The notes below the pieces were generated by a model. The model was not told the DNA's origin, did not search any database, and saw only the letters and a program-made list of their open reading frames with translations. This document shows, piece after piece, positions 59,038-64,000 of a stretch of DNA of 64,000 nt (its first letter is position 1; each line of letters opens with the position of its first letter). The stretch lies in the NCBI RefSeq assembly GCF_005517195.1, contig NZ_CP040244.1, forward strand, positions 6,466,001-6,530,000, written 5' to 3'. The stretch is from Streptomyces vilmorinianum. Its GTDB lineage: Bacteria; Actinomycetota; Actinomycetes; Streptomycetales; Streptomycetaceae. Made by a program: the position numbers and the translations under genes.

Positions 59038-60612
59038 ATGGATCTCGTCTTCCGTGACGCGGAGGTCGTCGACGGCTCCGGCGGGGACTCGTACCGCGCC
59101 GACGTGGCCGTCGACGGCGGACGGATCGCCGCCATCGTGAAGGAGGGCGCGGCGGCGGGCTGTCAGCGACCCACCGCCCGGCGCACGGTCGACGCCGAGG
59201 GCCTGGTCCTCTCCCCCGGTTTCATCGACATGCACGCCCACAGCGACCTCGCGCTGCTCCGCGACCCGGACCACAGCGCGAAGGCCGCGCAGGGCGTGAC
59301 CCTCGAAGTCCTCGGCCAGGACGGCCTGTCGTACGCGCCGGTCGACGACCGCACGCTCGCGGAGGTCCGCCGGGCGATCACCGGCTGGAACGGCGACGGA
59401 TCCGACGTGGACGTCGACTGGCGCACGGTCGGCGAGTACCTGGACCGTCTCGACCGCGGCGTCGCCGTCAACGCGGCCTACCTCATCCCCCAGGGGACGG
59501 TCCGGATGTACGCGGTCGGCTGGGACGACCGCCCGGCGACGCGGACCGAGCTCGACCGGATGCGGCAGCTCGTCGCCGAGGGCATGGAACAGGGCGCGGT
59601 CGGCATGTCCTCCGGCCTCACCTACACGCCCGGCATGTACGCCCCGGACACCGAACTCACCGAGCTGTGCCGGGTCGTGGCGCGGTACGGCGGCTACTAC
59701 TGCCCGCACCACCGCTCGTACGGCGCCGGTGCGCTCCAGGCGTACGAGGAGATGGTCGCCCTCACCCGGGAGGCCGGCTGCGCGCTCCATCTGGCCCACG
59801 CGACGATGAACTTCGACGTGAACGAGGGGAAGGCGCCCGATCTCCTGGCCCTCCTGGACGAGGCCCTGGAGGGTGGCTCGGACATCTCCCTCGACACGTA
59901 CCCGTACACCGCCGGCTGTACGACGCTGGTGGCGCTGCTGCCGAGCTGGGCGAGCGAGGGCGGGCCGGAGGCGATCCTGTCCCGGCTCGCGGACGACGCG
60001 ACGGCGGAGCGCGTCCGCCACCATCTGGAGGTCGTCGGCTCGGACGGCTGCCACGGGGTGCCGGTCGCGTGGGACACGATCGAGGTCTCCGGGGTGTCCG
60101 ACCCGGGGCTCGCGGACGCCGTGGGCCGCCGCCTGGACGGCTGGGCCACCGCGCGCCGCCTGCTGCTCGCCGACCGGCTCGGCTCGACGATCCTCCAGCA
60201 CGTCGGCCACGAGGACAACGTCCGCGCGATCATGCGCCACCGCGTCCACACGGGCGGCTCGGACGGCATCCTCCAGGGCCTCAAGCCGCACCCGCGCGCG
60301 TACGGCACGTTCCCGCGGTACCTGGGGACGTACGTACGCGAGGAGGGCGTCCTCTCCCTGGAGGAGTGCGTGGCCCACCTCACCTCCCGCCCGGCCGCCC
60401 GCCTCCGCCTCCCCGACCGCGGCCTGATCCGCGAGGGCTACCGCGCCGACCTGGTCCTCTTCGACCCGACGACGGTGGCGGCCGGCTCGACCTACGCCGC
60501 CCCACGCACGCCCCCGGTGGGCATCCCCCACGTCCTGATCGACGGCCGGTTCGTGATCGAGGACGGCAAGAGGACGGCGACCCTGGCGGGAAGGTCGGTC
60601 CGGCGGGCCTAG
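59038..60612 (+). CDS. N-acyl-D-amino-acid deacylase (amidohydrolase, D-aminoacylase)
   Basis: A 524-residue amidohydrolase of the D-aminoacylase branch. The metal motif is GFIDMHAHSDLALL, with further His/Asp motifs YCPHHRSYGAGALQAYEEMV, LHLAHATMNFDVNEGKAPDL, LDTYPYTAGCTTLVALLPSW and MRHRVHTGGSDGILQ. It removes acyl groups from N-acyl-D-amino acids or the structurally similar N-acetyl amino-sugar acids. ATG 59038 follows AGGAGGAACGGGGCC. Probably co-transcribed with the deaminase and supplies its substrate. Confidence 0.9.
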   Translation: MDLVFRDAEVVDGSGGDSYRADVAVDGGRIAAIVKEGAAAGCQRPTARRTVDAEGLVLSPGFIDMHAHSDLALLRDPDHSAKAAQGVTLEVLGQDGLSYAPVDDRTLAEVRRAITGWNGDGSDVDVDWRTVGEYLDRLDRGVAVNAAYLIPQGTVRMYAVGWDDRPATRTELDRMRQLVAEGMEQGAVGMSSGLTYTPGMYAPDTELTELCRVVARYGGYYCPHHRSYGAGALQAYEEMVALTREAGCALHLAHATMNFDVNEGKAPDLLALLDEALEGGSDISLDTYPYTAGCTTLVALLPSWASEGGPEAILSRLADDATAERVRHHLEVVGSDGCHGVPVAWDTIEVSGVSDPGLADAVGRRLDGWATARRLLLADRLGSTILQHVGHEDNVRAIMRHRVHTGGSDGILQGLKPHPRAYGTFPRYLGTYVREEGVLSLEECVAHLTSRPAARLRLPDRGLIREGYRADLVLFDPTTVAAGSTYAAPRTPPVGIPHVLIDGRFVIEDGKRTATLAGRSVRRA

Positions 60613-60625
60613 CGCGTCCCCCGCC

Positions 60626-60714
60626 CGTTGTGGGCAATCGTCCCGCTGGGGTCCCCCAGGACGAAGTCCTAGGGGGAGGGACGGGTGGGCACACGGGACG
60701 GCGCCCTTACGGGC
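60626..60714. repeat. intergenic palindromic repeat, copy B, with nested module
   Basis: It starts CCGTTGTGGGCAATCGTCCC and closes GGGACGGGTGGGCACA then GGCGCCC, so TGTG/CACA and CGTCCC/GGGACG pair as an outer hairpin. Inside lies the 34-nt GCTGGGGTCCCCC...TAGGGGGAG module (60645-60678). Copy A is at 2628-2695. It sits between the convergent deacylase and mannosyltransferase genes and may be their terminator. Confidence 0.72.
60645..60678. repeat. 34-nt palindromic module nested in the intergenic repeat
   Basis: GCTGGGG-TCCCCC, then AGGAC-GAA-GTCCT, then AGGGGGAG. It shares ends with the in-gene module at 56705-56741 but has a different inner stem. Confidence 0.78.
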
Positions 60715-62164
60715 GCGTCCGCTCCATGTGCCCGTCCGCCACGGGGGCGGTGCCCACAACCGACCGCCCCCACGGCTCCCGCCGCATCCACACGAGCCCC
60801 AGCACCAACACCGCCCCCGCCAGCGCGAAGCCATACGCGGGCGTGTGCCCCGACGGCGCCGTCTCGTACACGAGCGCCGCCGAGACGACCGCGAGCAGCT
60901 GCCCAAGACGGCCGCGCCAGCCGACCGCGGCGACCACCGCCACCCCCCACAGCACGTACCACGGCTGCACCATCGGCGACAGCGCCACCAGCACCACCAG
61001 CGCGCCCCCCAGCCCGAGGACCGGATCCACCCGCCCCCTCCACGCCCGCCACGCCAGCGCCCCGATGATCACCAGCGCCGCCAGCAGCCCCAGCGTCTGC
61101 ACCGCGCCCTTGACCGGCTCGGGGTCGTCGCCGAACAGCAGCCCGAGGCCGAGGCCCACATCACTGGTCACCGACAGCGCCGTGTGAATGGTCCCGGCCA
61201 CGCTCTGCGTCCGCAGCCACCCGAAGCCCGTCCCTGCCAGCACCGTCGCACCCGCCGCGACCGCGCCCGCCACGAGCCCCGGCAGGGCGAATCCCTTCAC
61301 CACACCCCGTACGCCGCCGCCGTCCCGCCGCGCGATCATCACGCCGATGAACAGCAGCGCCACCGCCGCCGGCGACTTGACCATCATCGCGAGCCCGACG
61401 AGGACGCTCCCCAGCACCCACCGCCCCCGGACCGCGAGCAGCACGCCGCTCAGCATGAGCCCGATCATCAGCCCGTCGTTGTGCATCCCCCCGACGACGT
61501 GGATCAGGAGCAGCGGATTGAGCACGGCCAGCCAGAGCGCTCCGCCGCCGCCTCCCAGCCCCCGCACGGCCCACACGATCAGCGCGAGCGCGCCCAGCGC
61601 GATCAGCCGCATCCCGAACACGGCCGGCACGATCTCGCCGCCCGTCAGCGTCACCACGGCCTGCGCGAGGACGAGGAAGACGGGCCCGTACGGCGCGGGT
61701 GTCTCGGTCCAGTGCCCGCCGACGCTCGCGGCGGCGTCCGCGCCGAGGTCCCCGGGGCCCAGGACCGACGGCCCCGCCCCGTACACGTCATACCCCTCCA
61801 GGACCATGGCGCCCTGGGCGATGTAGCTGTAGACGTCGGCACTGTAGAGCGGCGGGGCGAACACCAGCGGTGCCGTCCACCACCCCAGGGTGCCGAGCAC
61901 ACCGTCCGGCACGCCCCGCACGCCCCGTACGCCCGGCACGCCTCGCGCGAGCAGCACCCCGTACCGCCACCAGGCCGCGACGAGCAGCGTCAGCCCCAGG
62001 TACGCGAGGACGGCACCGGCCACCGTCAGCGCCGATCCGCGGGGCTCCCACAGCCCCCACGGCTCGCGCACCGGAAGCGTCCCGGCCGCCCATCCGCCCA
62101 CGGCGACGGCGAGCGAACCGCCCGCGCCCAGCCACCGGCATCCGGAGGCACTCACAACCCACAT
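60707..62164 (-). CDS. MptB-like polyprenyl-phosphomannose mannosyltransferase
   Basis: A 485-residue GT-C membrane protein with about 12 helices. The first periplasmic loop has SADVYSYIAQGAMVLEGYDV and YGAGPSVLGPGDL, with the Asp-x-Tyr motif of GT87/MptB enzymes. WTETPAPYGPVFLVLAQAVV, NPLLLIHVVGGMHNDGLMIG and SPMVQPWYVLWGV follow. In actinobacteria such enzymes extend mannans or glycolipids from polyprenyl-phosphate-mannose. ATG 62162-62164 precedes MWVVSASGCRWLGAG. Lies 11 bp after the GT2 gene stop, same strand. Confidence 0.85.
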   Translation of the reverse strand: MWVVSASGCRWLGAGGSLAVAVGGWAAGTLPVREPWGLWEPRGSALTVAGAVLAYLGLTLLVAAWWRYGVLLARGVPGVRGVRGVPDGVLGTLGWWTAPLVFAPPLYSADVYSYIAQGAMVLEGYDVYGAGPSVLGPGDLGADAAASVGGHWTETPAPYGPVFLVLAQAVVTLTGGEIVPAVFGMRLIALGALALIVWAVRGLGGGGGALWLAVLNPLLLIHVVGGMHNDGLMIGLMLSGVLLAVRGRWVLGSVLVGLAMMVKSPAAVALLFIGVMIARRDGGGVRGVVKGFALPGLVAGAVAAGATVLAGTGFGWLRTQSVAGTIHTALSVTSDVGLGLGLLFGDDPEPVKGAVQTLGLLAALVIIGALAWRAWRGRVDPVLGLGGALVVLVALSPMVQPWYVLWGVAVVAAVGWRGRLGQLLAVVSAALVYETAPSGHTPAYGFALAGAVLVLGLVWMRREPWGRSVVGTAPVADGHMERTRP

Positions 62165-62175
62165 GACGGGCAAAC

Positions 62176-64000
62176 CTACAGGCCCTGCCCGCCGCCCGCC
62201 CCGGTCCGCTCCAGCGTCTCCGCCGCCGTCCCCGCGCGCTGCGTCCGGTGCCAGCGGAGCCGACTGCCCAGCAGCGCCGTGACGACGGACTGGACCACGA
62301 CGAGGTACATCAGCTGCCGGTAGACGAAGATCTGCAGCGGCAGCGTCCACAGCGGCTCGAACCGCTCGCGGTCCAGCCGCAGCGCGTACAGCGCCGTCCC
62401 GACCTGCACCACCGTGAAGCCCAGCCAGACGGCGAGCGCCTGCCCCGCGTCCTGGAACAGCAGGCCGTACACGGCGAAGACGTCCACCAGCGGCGCGAGC
62501 AGCGGCAGCACCGTCTGGAACAGCAGGAGGTAGAGCAGACCGCGGCGGCCGAGCTTGCCGGACTGGCCGCGTTCGACGACCGCGCGGCGGTGCTTCCACA
62601 TCGCCTGGAGGGTGCCGTAGCACCAGCGGTACCGCTGCTTCCAGAGCTGCCGGACCGTCGACGGCGCCTCCGTCCAGGCGATCGCCGACTCCTCGTACAC
62701 GACCCGCCAGCCGTCCCGGCACAGGGCCATCGTCAGGTCGGTGTCCTCGGCGAGGGTGTCCTCGCTGACCCCGCCGACGCGGGTGAGCGCGTCCCGCCGG
62801 AAGGCGCCGATCGCGCCGGGCACGGTGGGCATGCACTCCAGGACGTCGTACATCCGGCGGTCGAGGTTGAAGCCGATGACGTACTCCAGGTGCTGCCACC
62901 GGCCGAGCACGCCCTGCCGGTTGCCGACCTTCGTGTTGCCGCTGACCGCGCCGACGCGCGGGTCGGCGAGCGGCTGGATCAGCTTGCGGACGGCGTCCGG
63001 CTCGAAGACGGTGTCGCCGTCGATCATCACGACGATGTCGAAGTGCGACCAGGCGAGCCCGGTGTTCAGGGCGGCGGCCTTGCCCGAGTTGGGCTGGCGG
63101 ACGACCATCACGCGCGGGTCGTCGATCGACTCGGCGATCTCGAAGGTCCGGTCCGTGGAGCCGTCGTCGATGACGACGACCTGGAGGTACTCGTGGGTCG
63201 AGGCGAGCAGCGAGCGGACGGTCGCCTCGATGCCCGCCTCCTCGTTGTACGCGGGGACGAGCACCGACACCGGTTCGGTGACCGGCGGCAGCCGGGGCGC
63301 CCCGCGGCGCCGCTTGGCGCGGGTGCGGCGGACGTGGAGCCGGGCGACGCCGATCAGCATGACGAGCCGTACGGCGGTGATGGCACCGGCCAGCACGAGC
63401 AGTCCGGTCATGGTGTCGGCGAAGGCGCGGGAGAGCTGCTGCGCCCAGATGACGGCCGCGCCCTTCCACTCGGCGAGGAAGGAGACGGTGTACGTGGTGT
63501 CGGAGAGGCCGAGCGCGTCGCCGACGGAGGTGTAGGTGGTGGAGCCGCCAGGCGCGGCGCCCGGCTGCGCGAGCAGCCGCTCCGTCTCCCGCACGGCCTG
63601 TGGCGATCCCGTGTACTGCCGTACGGAATCGCCGTCGGCCGTCACGAGGAGGTAGCCGGACGCGGCGGCGCCGCGGCCCGCCTCCCACTGGTCGTGGCAG
63701 AGCTTGTCGACGGTCGCGGTGTGCGGGAGGCGCAGGAGCCGGGTGCCGATGCCGGCCGAGCCGGCGAGGGCGTTCTGGGTGAAGGACAGCTCCAGGGCGG
63801 CGCGCGGGGCGGCGACCTGCGCGAGGTCGGCGTCGGTGTACGTGTGCGAGCCGAGCTCGTGGCCCTCGGCGACGATCCTGCGGACGAGGTCGGGATGGGC
63901 TGCGGCGTCGGCGCCGGTGACGAAGAAGGTGGCCTTGGCGCCGCGGGCGCCGAGTACGTCGAGGAGTCGCGGGGTCCAGTCGGGGCTGGGGCCGCCGTCG
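62176..64000 (-). CDS. bifunctional polysaccharide deacetylase/glycosyltransferase family 2 (partial at window end)
   Basis: The reading frame is open to the window edge; the start lies outside. The visible N-terminal part is a NodB deacetylase domain (DGGPSPDWTPRLLDVL, AKATFFVTGADAAAHPDLVR, GHELGSHTYTDADL). A membrane helix pair follows, then a processive GT2 domain (VSVLVPAYNEEAGIEATVRS, VVVIDDGSTDRTFEIAESID, MIDGDTVFEPDAV, SEDTLAEDTDLTMALCRDGW, QRYRWCYGTLQ QxxRW motif) and C-terminal helices. This layout occurs in Streptomyces proteins such as MatB that make a beta-1,6-GlcNAc-type matrix polysaccharide. Here the arginine motif reads RLPHTAT instead of RxPY/RPP. Confidence 0.88.
   Translation of the reverse strand, partial: DGGPSPDWTPRLLDVLGARGAKATFFVTGADAAAHPDLVRRIVAEGHELGSHTYTDADLAQVAAPRAALELSFTQNALAGSAGIGTRLLRLPHTATVDKLCHDQWEAGRGAAASGYLLVTADGDSVRQYTGSPQAVRETERLLAQPGAAPGGSTTYTSVGDALGLSDTTYTVSFLAEWKGAAVIWAQQLSRAFADTMTGLLVLAGAITAVRLVMLIGVARLHVRRTRAKRRRGAPRLPPVTEPVSVLVPAYNEEAGIEATVRSLLASTHEYLQVVVIDDGSTDRTFEIAESIDDPRVMVVRQPNSGKAAALNTGLAWSHFDIVVMIDGDTVFEPDAVRKLIQPLADPRVGAVSGNTKVGNRQGVLGRWQHLEYVIGFNLDRRMYDVLECMPTVPGAIGAFRRDALTRVGGVSEDTLAEDTDLTMALCRDGWRVVYEESAIAWTEAPSTVRQLWKQRYRWCYGTLQAMWKHRRAVVERGQSGKLGRRGLLYLLLFQTVLPLLAPLVDVFAVYGLLFQDAGQALAVWLGFTVVQVGTALYALRLDRERFEPLWTLPLQIFVYRQLMYLVVVQSVVTALLGSRLRWHRTQRAGTAAETLERTGAGGGQGL

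Overview
The window is high-GC chromosomal DNA from a Streptomyces-type actinomycete. The evidence is codon bias with G/C at third positions, many GTG starts, a WhiB-like regulator, an OxyR-AhpCD module, DUF1707 and DUF4245 proteins, GTGA/ATGA gene overlaps, and a DasR-type operator. From memory, the left half has the same gene order as the S. coelicolor core around ppgK-ispH-xseAB-glpX-wblI-fum-ahpCD-oxyR. No rRNA, tRNA, CRISPR array, integrase, transposase or PKS/NRPS gene was seen.

Left core (1-31 kb): ppgK (partial), ispH, an APC permease, xseAB, a RutE-like nitroreductase, DUF4245, glpX, wblI, a DUF1707 protein, a self-regulated DUF1304-TetR pair, a class I (Fe-S) and a class II fumarase separated by a VOC protein, a lipoprotein and a secreted SGNH-lectin hydrolase. 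Then come a GAF-SpoIIE-HATPase regulator preceded by a possible 54-aa ORF, a class A PBP, PadR, oxyR/ahpCD, an AI-2E-type transporter, a secreted SLT hydrolase with a long structured leader, phoH, uppS and an aldo-keto reductase. Perfect hairpins separate many of these units.

Middle (31-41 kb): a more degraded stretch. It holds a winged-helix pseudogene with an amber stop, membrane glycosyltransferase-like proteins, a prepilin peptidase, DUF192, a frameshifted gene, a DUF559-type protein, and remnants of a peptidoglycan-binding protein and a PIN-domain (VapC) toxin. A small OmpA/lipoprotein/TadG/Flp-pilin operon follows.

Tad pilus locus (40.5-50.4 kb), all on the minus strand: a zinc-ribbon protein of unknown function, CpaB, TadZ/CpaE, two TadE-like pseudopilins, TadA, TadB and TadC. 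Next, almost without a gap, come a sensor kinase and a LuxR-type response regulator. A perfect terminator then precedes the Flp pilin operon. The prepilin peptidase lies about 7.4 kb beyond the last tad gene.

Right part (50.7-64 kb): a secreted GH18 chitinase with a DasR-like site between its -35 and -10, a soluble Ser/Thr kinase, and a secreted M14 carboxypeptidase. Then comes a divergent cluster: PfkB sugar-acid kinase, IclR regulator and RidA on one side; D-serine-dehydratase-like deaminase and D-aminoacylase on the other, around a perfect TGTTGCA-N5-TGCAACA palindrome. Together these read as deacylation, deamination and kinase steps for an N-acyl amino-sugar acid, plausibly oxidised chitin units; this is the most interesting candidate system here. 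The window ends with an MptB-like mannosyltransferase and a partial polysaccharide deacetylase-GT2 synthase.

Two recurring oddities are short tandem repeats sitting on or just after stop codons, and a 34-37 nt palindromic module found once nested in an intergenic repeat and once in frame inside the kinase gene.
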